A stretch of DNA of 6,163 nt from Chloroflexota bacterium (lineage in GTDB: Bacteria; Chloroflexota; Anaerolineae; Anaerolineales; UBA4823). Position numbers and translations under genes: made by a program. The notes beneath the pieces were generated by a model. It saw nothing but the letters and a program-made list of their open reading frames with translations, did no database searches and was not told where the DNA came from. Below, piece by piece: positions 1-5,865 of the stretch. Each line of letters opens with the position of its first letter. Positions within the stretch are counted from its first letter, which is position 1. Where the stretch lies: the NCBI GenBank assembly GCA_021849525.1, contig JAJZSS010000112.1:1-6163 (forward strand), read 5' to 3'.

Positions 1-109
1 TCTTGAGGTATTCGACCACCGTCACTTCCGCGCCCGCATCCTGCAGCATCGCCAAGGTGTTGCGCGAGGTGCCGCAGTTGGGGTTGTGCCAGATCGTTGT
101 CGCCAGCAT
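1..109 (-). other. ArsC-family arsenate reductase N-terminal fragment, in frame with the propeller gene
   Basis: From the ATG at 109 the translation contains 'TIWHNPNCGTSRNTL' followed by '...AEVTVVEYLK'. This is the signature start of glutaredoxin-fold ArsC/Spx-family arsenate reductases; E. coli ArsC has HNPACGTSRNT. Counting from this ATG, the catalytic cysteine is residue 12, the same as in E. coli ArsC. The fragment ends at the window edge after 36 residues. There is no Shine-Dalgarno upstream of 109, and the upstream reading frame is a propeller blade that flows straight into it. By hand count the first 100 bases hold 61 G+C and the next 100 hold 46. The segment therefore looks foreign to its neighbour: a contig-end chimera, or a recombination joint within roughly 97-109. 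A real propeller-ArsC fusion has no family precedent that I know of. Confidence 0.8.
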
Positions 110-1330
110 ATCGCTGTTATGCGACCACGCAAACGAAAATGTCTCATTGACCTTCGAGATAACCTTTGTCGACTGAGTTCCATCGATGGAGATGATATAG
201 ACCGCGCTAATGACACCGCTCTGCGTTACGGATCCACTCGGATTAGGCGTTTGAACGTTTTGCGCGCCTTGCGTCCCCTGCCCGTTGCCTGCAATCGATT
301 TCGGGCTGTTGGTATTCAAATTGCCTGTGGGATTCCCCCCCGCATTCGTCGGCATATTGAAGAAGCACTCCACCGCCAGACGTTTGCCGTCGGGGGAAAA
401 AGAGACCGCGCCGATGGAATTCGGAGCCCTACGAGGTGAATTGATACCGCTCACCTCCTCCTCGAACGGAAGTCGCTGGATAGTCCTTTTATCCAGATTG
501 AATTCGTAGAAACCCCATTGGCGAGCGTCGCTTTGCGTGGCAAGCACAAATTCGATAAGCTCGTCAGTTGTAGCATTTAATACAGCCACATACTGGATAT
601 CGCCGATTGTCGGGGCATCAATCGCCTCGATCCCGCCGGTGCGGGCGACAAATTTCTCCGCCACATCTTCAAAGATGGGATAGAGCCACATGCGCAGCCG
701 GGCGGAGGTCATATCGCCGGGGATGGTGACAGGCTGGCGAGCCGAAGAATAAACAAACCGGTTTGCATCCGGGTCGGTGTTGGTGATCCCGGTTTTTAAT
801 GCCCGCACACCACTGTGAGCGGCTGTGTCCACGATCAGGGCGGGCCGATCTGTGATCGGGAATTCCCAGGCAGCATTGGTCTCAAAGCCGCCATTAAGCA
901 TCGCTTCAGTGCAGGCTGCCAGAGCATCAAAATCTGCCACTGCGTTCGCGGCAGGCAGATCAAGATCGAATTGGGCGGGATTGAAGCGTAAGCCTTCTTT
1001 CATGGGCGCCAGGCTGTGGCTGCCTGATAGGGCGGCCAGCTGATAGATCCCATTACTGTCGGTGATCACGCTTTGGCCGTTGGCATCCATCACACTGACC
1101 CCTGCGATAGGTTGTTGGTGTGCATCGCGGATCTGCCCGCTGACGCGGTAGGTCGGGTTGTTGGAGATCAGCGGAATATATACGATTTCATCTTGTGCTT
1201 CTTTGGGGACTGGGGGTGGGGGATTGTCGTTCAATCCACTGGCCTGAGTTCTGAGGATGGCAGACCAGGGCAAGAACACCGTACTTGCAATCAGGAATAG
1301 GATCGAGGCAATTTGAATAACACGTCTCAT
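1..1330 (-). CDS. Secreted multidomain PD40/TolB-like beta-propeller protein, partial, with an ArsC-like 3' end
   Basis: The frame is open from ATG at 1330 to the window edge (443 codons, no stop). The start follows AGGAGGT at 4 nt. Residues 1-30 form a signal peptide (RR, then a hydrophobic stretch, then a polar region ending TQA). A proline-rich linker (PPPPVP, ~37-42) and 'VYIPLIS' (50-56) follow; this combination is common in secreted Chloroflexota proteins. Residues 61-135 resemble a carboxypeptidase-regulatory-like beta-sandwich (SGQI.D....PIAGVSV, DSNGIYQL). Residues 144-280 start with 'LNGGFE...W' and look like a carbohydrate-binding-type jelly roll. Residues 305-320 (VSFSPDGKRLAV) and 398-410 (FSFAWSHNSDMLA) are PD40/WD40-type propeller strands, separated by a low-complexity Asn/Gly/Gln/Thr loop (326-372). 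Residues 408-443 are instead an ArsC N-terminus, so the native 3' end is probably missing. Function unknown; an extracellular or envelope role is likely. It is transcribed away from the operon and may be unrelated to it. Confidence 0.85.
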   Translation of the reverse strand, partial: MRRVIQIASILFLIASTVFLPWSAILRTQASGLNDNPPPPVPKEAQDEIVYIPLISNNPTYRVSGQIRDAHQQPIAGVSVMDANGQSVITDSNGIYQLAALSGSHSLAPMKEGLRFNPAQFDLDLPAANAVADFDALAACTEAMLNGGFETNAAWEFPITDRPALIVDTAAHSGVRALKTGITNTDPDANRFVYSSARQPVTIPGDMTSARLRMWLYPIFEDVAEKFVARTGGIEAIDAPTIGDIQYVAVLNATTDELIEFVLATQSDARQWGFYEFNLDKRTIQRLPFEEEVSGINSPRRAPNSIGAVSFSPDGKRLAVECFFNMPTNAGGNPTGNLNTNSPKSIAGNGQGTQGAQNVQTPNPSGSVTQSGVISAVYIISIDGTQSTKVISKVNETFSFAWSHNSDMLATTIWHNPNCGTSRNTLAMLQDAGAEVTVVEYLK

Positions 1331-1334
1331 GGTG

Positions 1335-1341
1335 ACCTCCT
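1335..1341 (-). promoter_or_regulatory. Shine-Dalgarno of the divergent propeller gene
   Basis: AGGAGGT on the minus strand lies 4 nt before the ATG at 1330. It is a full anti-16S match and fixes the start of the secreted protein directly before its signal peptide. Confidence 0.85.
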
Positions 1342-1380
1342 GAATATTATGTGAGCGAGCATAGATTGAAAATTTCGTAC

Positions 1381-1414
1381 CCGCTCATTTTCAAAATCCG
1401 CTCATATTAAAATT
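1381..1414. repeat. Abutting 17-bp tandem repeat in the leader of the propeller gene
   Basis: Two direct copies, 1381-1397 and 1398-1414, agree at 14 of 17 positions and share the perfect core CCGCTCAT (ATGAGCGG on the minus strand). A third TGAGCG lies in the opposite orientation at 1352-1357. All three are between the predicted minus-strand start (~1429) and the Shine-Dalgarno, so they would be transcribed. They could be a downstream operator or an RNA leader element (TGAGCG at 1352-1357 can pair with CGCTCA at 1382-1387). The repeat is visible in the sequence; a regulatory role is inferred. Confidence 0.55.
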
Positions 1415-1435
1415 TTGCAAAACGATGCCACATCA

Positions 1436-1464
1436 AGCATATATAAATACTTGAAGAATGTCAA
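1436..1464 (-). promoter_or_regulatory. Sigma70-type promoter for the propeller gene
   Basis: On the minus strand, TTGACA (1464-1459), a 17-bp spacer and TATGCT (1441-1436) form a near-consensus promoter. Transcription would start near 1429, giving a leader of about 99 nt before the ATG at 1330. Confidence 0.75.
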
Positions 1465-1511
1465 CTGGCAACTTAAATGACTCTCGCTTGTTGAACGAAA
1501 GGTGAAATTCG

Positions 1512-1540
1512 TTGACAGTTAAAACAAAATCCAGTATAGT
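1512..1540 (+). promoter_or_regulatory. Sigma70-type promoter for the lipase-CHAT operon
   Basis: TTGACA at 1512-1517, a 17-bp spacer and TATAGT at 1535-1540 form a near-perfect promoter. The start would fall around 1545-1549, giving a leader of about 120 nt before the first large gene. Its -35 box lies 47 bp from the -35 box of the divergent promoter. The intervening 1465-1511 could hold a shared regulator site, but I see no clear palindrome there. Confidence 0.8.
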
Positions 1541-1542
1541 GG

Positions 1543-1560
1543 ATATGGAAACTCCAATAT
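1543..1560. promoter_or_regulatory. Imperfect inverted repeat at the operon transcription start
   Basis: ATATGGA (1543-1549) and TCCAATAT (1553-1560) are complementary apart from one bulged base, around a 3-nt centre. The element begins 2 bp after the -10 box. It could be a repressor operator or a hairpin at the extreme 5' end of the mRNA. Short and AT-rich, so chance is possible. Confidence 0.35.
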
Positions 1561-1652
1561 ATGCTGTAGCGGGAAATCCAGGCTATTGTTACTCCCACTC
1601 TACACTGAATCATCCCGCCGTAAGCATTCCCAAACCGATTAATGCCAGCTGA
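1545..1652 (+). CDS. Possible leaderless 35-residue leader ORF upstream of the lipase gene
   Basis: An ATG at 1545 coincides with the predicted transcription start (1545-1549) and opens a 35-codon frame beginning METPIYAVAGN and ending with TGA at 1650-1652. That stop is 3 nt before the AGGAGG of the lipase gene, so a ribosome finishing here would sit on the next initiation site. No Shine-Dalgarno could exist if transcription starts at this ATG, so translation would have to be leaderless. I recognise no family and no signal peptide. An open run this long can arise by chance; the position, not the composition, makes it worth listing. Confidence 0.25.
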   Translation: METPIYAVAGNPGYCYSHSTLNHPAVSIPKPINAS

Positions 1653-1655
1653 ATC

Positions 1656-1661
1656 AGGAGG
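1656..1661 (+). promoter_or_regulatory. Shine-Dalgarno of the lipase gene
   Basis: AGGAGG (extended AGGAGGAG) with 6 nt to the ATG at 1668. It decides the start of the hydrolase, whose first recognisable strand (HFIVVVPG) begins at residue 15. This excludes an N-terminal signal peptide. Confidence 0.85.
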
Positions 1662-1667
1662 AGCGCC

Positions 1668-3158
1668 ATGCCCCCAATTGGTCATGCAGACAACGGTGGA
1701 ATCCCTCCCCATTTTATTGTAGTAGTTCCAGGTTATATGGGCAGTCAATTGCGCGACTCCCAGGATGGGCGGACATTGTGGGTTGATATTCCAGGATTGT
1801 TGCGCGATCCCTTAAGCATCCCTGCGAATGTCGATCATATGCTGGAACGGCTCAAATATCCTAATTCCGATATTGTTCCGGCGGGATTGATGGATCAGGT
1901 TTTATTCGTCCCGCCCTTTTTAAAAGCCGAGCATTATGGCCGTTTACTCCAGGCTTTGCGCCGGATCGGTTACCAGATCGAAAACCAGAACGGTGATACC
2001 CATGGATCATCCGATCGAACCCCGGTATATACCTTTGCCTATGACTGGCGCCAGGATAATCGCATTTCCGCTCGCCAATTGGGACAGGCGATTGCCTTAT
2101 GGAGCGATCTGCACAAACCTGCCAAAGCCTGGATCATTGCCCACAGCAATGGTGGGATTGTCTCGCGCTGGTACATCGAGAAGGAGGGCGGCAAAGATTT
2201 TGTCGAGCGCCTGTTCTTGATGGGCTCTCCCTGGGATGGAGCTCCAAAATCACTCAATGTGCTCATGAATGGCATGAATATGTTTTTCGTGAAATTGCTT
2301 AATAAGTACGGCATCCAGGAGCGCATTAAGGATTTGATCCGAACATTCCCATCCTATTATCAATTGATCCCCTATTCACAGCCATTTGTGTTCGATGCGA
2401 ATAACCATCCAATAGATTTATTCACCGATACTCGCTGGTTGGGCGGAGCCGAAGATGCTCAGCGGCTCCAGGAGGGGCTGCGTTTTAACCAGGAGCTGGG
2501 TACGACACTCAGCGTGGATACCGTCTGCTTTTTCGGACGCCGAAAACCGACCTTGACTTCGGCAGTGGTCAGCGCGGGTGCCGGAGGTCAGTGGCAGGAT
2601 ATCCAGTGGGTGTACACCGAAGCTGGAGACGGCACCGTCCCGGAGCGCAGCGCCGTTCATCCTTCCGTCCGCGAGGCGGGACGGGCATTTGCCTTTGCGG
2701 TCGATCATGGCAATATTTATGTTGATCCTCAAGTGCTTGTGCAGCTCGAATACGAGCTGGTAGGGCGTTACCAGGAAGCCACCCGGGCCACCCTCTTCAC
2801 CGATGAGTTTACCGTCTTTTTTGCACCGACCCAGGATTCATACCTTCCAGGGCAGGGGATTGATTTGCAGGCAACTATCCAGCGCAATGAGCCTGGAAAT
2901 CCACCCCAATCCAATGCGGCGATCAAAGTACAGATGATCTGGAACCAGGCCTTACCCAGCCAGCCAGAGGCAGCCGCACCAGCTGTGCTTCCTGCAGTAA
3001 ATTTAAGGGAGAAACCCGCCCAATCGGGAGCTTATTCTGGGCAAATGGCGGCTCCCACCCAGGAAGGCTACTATCGCCTGCTGGCGACGGTCGAAATCAT
3101 GGGTAAGCCCACGCTGACCCTGGAAGAAATGATCTCGGTTGAAGCGGAGAGTTCCTAA
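1668..3158 (+). CDS. LCAT/PGAP1-like alpha/beta-hydrolase (predicted cytosolic lipase/acyltransferase) with C-terminal beta-sandwich
   Basis: 496 residues. The hydrolase domain spans about 15-350. VPGYMGSQL (20-28) is the oxyanion-loop motif of lecithin:cholesterol acyltransferase-type enzymes, and YDWR (125-128) is the conserved LCAT-family motif. AHSNGG (158-163) is the nucleophile elbow with Ser160; Ala replaces the first Gly of GxSxG, as in some Bacillus lipases. GDGTVP (320-325) supplies the likely acid Asp321, and DHGNI (346-350) the likely His347. The triad therefore appears complete and would act on ester-linked lipids or similar acyl substrates. Residues ~375-492, with 'SYLPGQGIDLQATIQ' and 'EGYYRLLATVEI', look like an Ig/macroglobulin-type beta-sandwich. 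There is no signal peptide or membrane segment, although many LCAT-like bacterial enzymes are exported, so action from the cytosolic side is inferred. It is the first large gene of the operon and its stop abuts the CHAT start. A housekeeping esterase is the alternative. Confidence 0.9.
   Translation: MPPIGHADNGGIPPHFIVVVPGYMGSQLRDSQDGRTLWVDIPGLLRDPLSIPANVDHMLERLKYPNSDIVPAGLMDQVLFVPPFLKAEHYGRLLQALRRIGYQIENQNGDTHGSSDRTPVYTFAYDWRQDNRISARQLGQAIALWSDLHKPAKAWIIAHSNGGIVSRWYIEKEGGKDFVERLFLMGSPWDGAPKSLNVLMNGMNMFFVKLLNKYGIQERIKDLIRTFPSYYQLIPYSQPFVFDANNHPIDLFTDTRWLGGAEDAQRLQEGLRFNQELGTTLSVDTVCFFGRRKPTLTSAVVSAGAGGQWQDIQWVYTEAGDGTVPERSAVHPSVREAGRAFAFAVDHGNIYVDPQVLVQLEYELVGRYQEATRATLFTDEFTVFFAPTQDSYLPGQGIDLQATIQRNEPGNPPQSNAAIKVQMIWNQALPSQPEAAAPAVLPAVNLREKPAQSGAYSGQMAAPTQEGYYRLLATVEIMGKPTLTLEEMISVEAESS
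3146..3151 (+). promoter_or_regulatory. Shine-Dalgarno of the CHAT gene, inside the lipase gene
   Basis: GGAGAG within the last codons of the hydrolase gene, 7 nt before the ATG at 3159. The junction reads TAAATG with no intergenic base, favouring termination-reinitiation and fixed stoichiometry. Confidence 0.65.
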
Positions 3159-4583
3159 ATGCCCGTAATTCGACCAACCATCGATATACTTCTCCAGCTC
3201 AGGGACCTTGATCCGGCAGCAAAAGCCTTCAAGCTGGCGGTGCTGCCCAATCCTGGAGGCCCACTGGGCAGCGTCCCGGCTTTCAACGTGCCGGCGTTGA
3301 GTGAAGATGATCAATTTTTGCTCGAAGACCTGGAGCGGAAAAACCTGGCAGTTGATGATGCGATAAAGCTGGGGAAAGCTCTAACCGAGCGATTATTGCC
3401 GGAAGGAACAGTACGATCCATCTACCAGCAAGCGCTCACCCTGGCAGGGCAGGATGACGGTGTACGCCTGCGACTCATCATACAGTCCCCGGATCTGGCG
3501 CAAATCCCCTGGGAGCTGGTGTATGATCCGCACCATCTGGGAGAGGATAAAGCTGCGTACTTTCTGGCCTTGAACCCCCAGGTATCCATCGCCCGTTTCG
3601 AAGAGCGCTTATCACCTCCACCAGCATTAGCCCTGAAGGATCCCACGAAATTAGCCATCCGCCCGGTAACTTCAAACGCCCGGGTATCTGGCCAGCGTCC
3701 ATTGAAATTGGAGCAGGAACGCAAGGTGATCGAGGAATCCCTGGCCAATTTCGCCGTCGATGGCGTTGAGATCGAGATCAAGCCATTTATTGAACAGGCC
3801 AGCTGGGATGATCTGACCCAGGCCCTGGCGGGAAAGGTGGATTTATTCCACTTTGCCGGGCATGGGGTGCTGGATATCCGTTCCCGCGATCCACAAACCG
3901 GCGCACCCCTCGAAGCCGTGGGGCAGATTGTGCTGCAGACCAGCGCGGCTGACCCGACGCCACATCTGGTGCCGGCGCGCGATCTGGCAGATTTGCTGGC
4001 AGCCGCGGGTGTGCGGTTAGCCGTGCTCGGAGCGTGTAATTCGGGGCGGCGGGATAAAGTTTCGCCCTGGAATGCTGTTGCACCTGCGTTGTTAGAGGGC
4101 GGATTGGCAGCAGTGATTGCCATGCAGTATCTGGTCCAGGATGATGCTGCGGTCGCCTTCAGTAAAGCCTTCTATACATCATTGGCTGCCGGGCTAACGA
4201 TCGATGAGGCCGTCAGTGCAGGTCGCCGGGCGATGACCAAAGTCGCCAGCCTGAGTCCAGTGACCAACCTGGAATGGGCAGTGCCGGTGCTGTATTTGAA
4301 TTCGGCGGATGGCGTTTTATTCCCCGAGCTTGCCCGGCGCGAATCACCCACCGCCAATAATATTCGTGTCCAGAATAAGATGATGCTCGAATTGATCGCC
4401 AAAGGCGCCGAGGTCATTGGCGTCGACGTCGATCTAAAAGAGGCTGTCGGGCCGCTGGATATCAGCAGCGATATCCAGGCAAAAGAAGTGAATGGAAATC
4501 TCACAGGCGTCAAACTCAGTTTTGGCAAGCCGCCAAAACCTGCCTCGCCACCCACAGACCCAGAATCAGGAGCAGGATCATGA
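3159..4583 (+). CDS. CHAT-domain caspase-like cysteine protease
   Basis: 474 residues. Residues ~1-150 form the lead-in common to CHAT proteins: 'LGKALTERLLPEGTVRSIY' (71-89), then 'RLRLIIQSPDLAQIPWELVYDP' (103-124). The protease core spans ~165-385. HFAGHG (231-236) gives catalytic His235 and LGACNSG (290-296) gives catalytic Cys293. GGLAAVIAMQ (314-323) and a terminal 'NLEWAVPVLYL' strand match the family. The dyad is intact, so an active peptidase is expected. CHAT proteases (separase/caspase fold) act in bacterial conflict systems by cleaving partner effectors when a sensor is triggered. Residues ~396-457 are a short helix plus a Gly/Val-rich beta element (DISSDIQ...EVNGNLTGVKL) resembling effector-associated adaptor domains. 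A Pro-rich tail (KPPKPASPPTDP) ends the protein. There is no signal peptide, so it is cytosolic. The likely substrate or partner is the helical protein or the hydrolase beside it (inference). Confidence 0.93.
   Translation: MPVIRPTIDILLQLRDLDPAAKAFKLAVLPNPGGPLGSVPAFNVPALSEDDQFLLEDLERKNLAVDDAIKLGKALTERLLPEGTVRSIYQQALTLAGQDDGVRLRLIIQSPDLAQIPWELVYDPHHLGEDKAAYFLALNPQVSIARFEERLSPPPALALKDPTKLAIRPVTSNARVSGQRPLKLEQERKVIEESLANFAVDGVEIEIKPFIEQASWDDLTQALAGKVDLFHFAGHGVLDIRSRDPQTGAPLEAVGQIVLQTSAADPTPHLVPARDLADLLAAAGVRLAVLGACNSGRRDKVSPWNAVAPALLEGGLAAVIAMQYLVQDDAAVAFSKAFYTSLAAGLTIDEAVSAGRRAMTKVASLSPVTNLEWAVPVLYLNSADGVLFPELARRESPTANNIRVQNKMMLELIAKGAEVIGVDVDLKEAVGPLDISSDIQAKEVNGNLTGVKLSFGKPPKPASPPTDPESGAGS
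4455..4478. repeat. Perfect 9-bp inverted repeat within the 3' end of the CHAT gene
   Basis: CTGGATATC (4455-4463) and GATATCCAG (4470-4478) are perfect complements around a 6-nt loop AGCAGC. The repeat encodes the LDISSDIQ segment. In RNA it would be a stable hairpin about 100 nt upstream of the next start codon. No U-run follows, so it is not an intrinsic terminator. Confidence 0.6.
4519..4539. repeat. Perfect 8-bp inverted repeat just before the third gene
   Basis: GTTTTGGC (4519-4526) and GCCAAAAC (4532-4539) pair perfectly around AAGCC. It is 28 nt before the AGGAG of the next gene and 40 bases after the hairpin at 4455-4478. No T-tract follows, so termination is unlikely; an mRNA stability or translation role is possible. 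Confidence 0.55.
4568..4572 (+). promoter_or_regulatory. Shine-Dalgarno of the helical-protein gene, inside the CHAT gene
   Basis: AGGAG, 7 nt before ATG 4580. The ATG overlaps the CHAT stop as ATGA (4580-4583), a classic translational-coupling junction. Confidence 0.75.
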
Positions 4584-5800
4584 GCGATTCCAATGTCTAT
4601 CAGGCCTCGATGCAAGCGATTGCCGGGCAGCTCAATGGGCTGTTCGTCGGCCATGCCCCAGATGGAAGCAGCTTCCGCGGCGGGGAGCTTGCCCTGGACC
4701 AGATCTCCCCGGATTTAGACCGGTTGGTCCAGCTATCCCAGCAAGCCGGCGAGCAGACGGCTCGTTATCTTGAGGATGGATCTCTGGTCGAGCAAGAAGC
4801 GGCTGAATATAAGTTGTTGGACCAGGCTGGGGCGCAGCTCCGGGTCGCGAATGAGCTGCTTGTCCAGGCAGCGGCTGCCAGTCAGGCTGCCGAATCTGGC
4901 ACTGCGGGTGGAATAGGTCAGTTTCGGGCTGCGGATAGTGCCACATTAATCGTTGCAGTGGACGAGCTGGCTCGTGCCATTGCCCAACCCCTGGATATTC
5001 CGATCCAGGCAGTGCGCGGAGAGGACGACCTCCCAGAAGATCAAGATTCGGCGCGGGTTTTCCTGGCGCGTGAATCGGCTGCCAGCCTGCGTTCTATCTC
5101 CCGCCAGGCAAGCAAAATCGGCGGAGAAGCCGCCCAGACCCTGCTGGCATTTAATCCGGAGACACTGAAATTGGGTGCGTCTATCCTGGGGAAAGATGTC
5201 GTTACCTGGCTGGAAGAAACCGTCCAGAGCGTGATGGTTGTCGTGCGGAAGGTGATTGCTTCTGCCCTGGAGCTGATTGCCCAGGCATATGACTGGGTTG
5301 TTCGCATGCTGGGAAAGGACCTCGAAGACCAGGCCAAGGCTAAAGTCATTGCCTGGCTCGAGGATTTGAAGAAAGATTTCGCCGGTAAGGACGGCAAAAC
5401 CCTGGTAGAAGAGCTGGTAACGCGTGTGTTTGCGATTGACGCTATCCAGAAGGACGTACTTAATTGGACATCAACCACCAAAGCAGAGCTTGGCGCCTTA
5501 CACCAGGCGACCCGCGATGTTCAGAGCCTGAGCCAGAAATATCTGCAAAAATCCAATCAGGTCAGCCACTTCTTGCAGGGAATTGGCCTGGTGCGGATGG
5601 TGCCTTTGCCTTTCCTGAAGCTCCCCCAGGCTCAGGCAGTGATTGCCGCCCTGGTAACAGCTTTGATGGCTTATGTGCTGTATACCGGTTATGACCACGT
5701 CGACTCCGGGAAAATCACATTTTTTAATAAGTTTGGCGTACGGATTCCAGATCGCGTTGCTGGCGTGCATAAGACCGTAGAGACAGCACTCAAGGTATGA
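4580..5800 (+). CDS. Unrecognised, largely helical protein with a probable C-terminal membrane segment
   Basis: 406 residues; I do not recognise a family. Residues ~40-105 are Ala/Gln/Leu/Glu-rich helices. An acidic linker (GEDDLPEDQDS, 147-157) follows. Residues ~158-335 are further long amphipathic helices, with a hydrophobic helix around 212-243 (VQSVMVVVRKVIASALELI). Residues ~350-369 (AQAVIAALVTALMAYVLY) look like one transmembrane or membrane-inserting helix. It is followed by a short conserved-looking tail (YDHVDSGKITFFNKFGVRIP). There is no N-terminal signal peptide and no catalytic motif. Coupled translation with the CHAT protease implies the two work together: a membrane-anchored adaptor, a regulator, or a pore-forming effector released by cleavage (the acidic linker is one imaginable site). 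It is all-helical in appearance, so it does not resemble the beta-rich bacterial gasdermins. The pore-former idea is inference; coding status is secure. Confidence 0.85.
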   Translation: MSDSNVYQASMQAIAGQLNGLFVGHAPDGSSFRGGELALDQISPDLDRLVQLSQQAGEQTARYLEDGSLVEQEAAEYKLLDQAGAQLRVANELLVQAAAASQAAESGTAGGIGQFRAADSATLIVAVDELARAIAQPLDIPIQAVRGEDDLPEDQDSARVFLARESAASLRSISRQASKIGGEAAQTLLAFNPETLKLGASILGKDVVTWLEETVQSVMVVVRKVIASALELIAQAYDWVVRMLGKDLEDQAKAKVIAWLEDLKKDFAGKDGKTLVEELVTRVFAIDAIQKDVLNWTSTTKAELGALHQATRDVQSLSQKYLQKSNQVSHFLQGIGLVRMVPLPFLKLPQAQAVIAALVTALMAYVLYTGYDHVDSGKITFFNKFGVRIPDRVAGVHKTVETALKV

Positions 5801-5809
5801 AATATCTGC

Positions 5810-5834
5810 AATCAATTTCCTCATCGAATTGATT
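5810..5834. repeat. AT-rich 8-bp inverted repeat in the gap before the zinc-ribbon gene
   Basis: AATCAATT (5810-5817) and AATTGATT (5827-5834) form a perfect stem around a 9-nt loop in the 65-nt spacer 5801-5865. It has no GC-rich stem and no T-run, so it is not a terminator. It could be an operator or a weak RNA hairpin modulating readthrough into the downstream gene. Confidence 0.4.
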
Positions 5835-5865
5835 CCACAGGCAGGGAAGGATTGGGCGCCTAGAG

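Noticed and set aside
1..109. Genuine arsenic-resistance locus
   Set aside because: Only the first 36 codons of an ArsC are present, without a Shine-Dalgarno and without arsR/arsB neighbours. The composition break suggests a chimeric joint.
86..509. Plus-strand frames of 117 and 74 codons
   Set aside because: They are antisense to the propeller gene, which has a signal peptide, domain motifs, promoter and Shine-Dalgarno.
1473..1748. 91-codon minus-strand frame over the operon promoter
   Set aside because: It covers the promoter, leader and 5' end of the lipase gene and has no domain signature.
3422..4123. 233-codon open frame on the minus strand opposite the CHAT gene
   Set aside because: It lies wholly antisense to the catalytic core of a confidently identified CHAT gene. 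It is rich in Arg/Ser/Ala/Pro without domain motifs and is a compositional shadow.
4172..4654. 160-codon minus-strand frame across the CHAT/helical gene junction
   Set aside because: Antisense to two supported genes, with no Shine-Dalgarno noted and no recognisable motif.
4580..5800. Bacterial gasdermin
   Set aside because: Bacterial gasdermins are shorter and beta-rich at the N-terminus; this protein is long and helix-rich throughout.
5797..5832. 11-codon ORF overlapping the helical gene's stop as ATGA
   Set aside because: Too short to judge. The geometry resembles the upstream junction, but there is no independent evidence and chance is likely.
5810..5834. Hairpin after the helical gene as an intrinsic terminator
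   Set aside because: The stem is almost entirely A/T and no T-run follows, so readthrough into the zinc-ribbon gene is expected.
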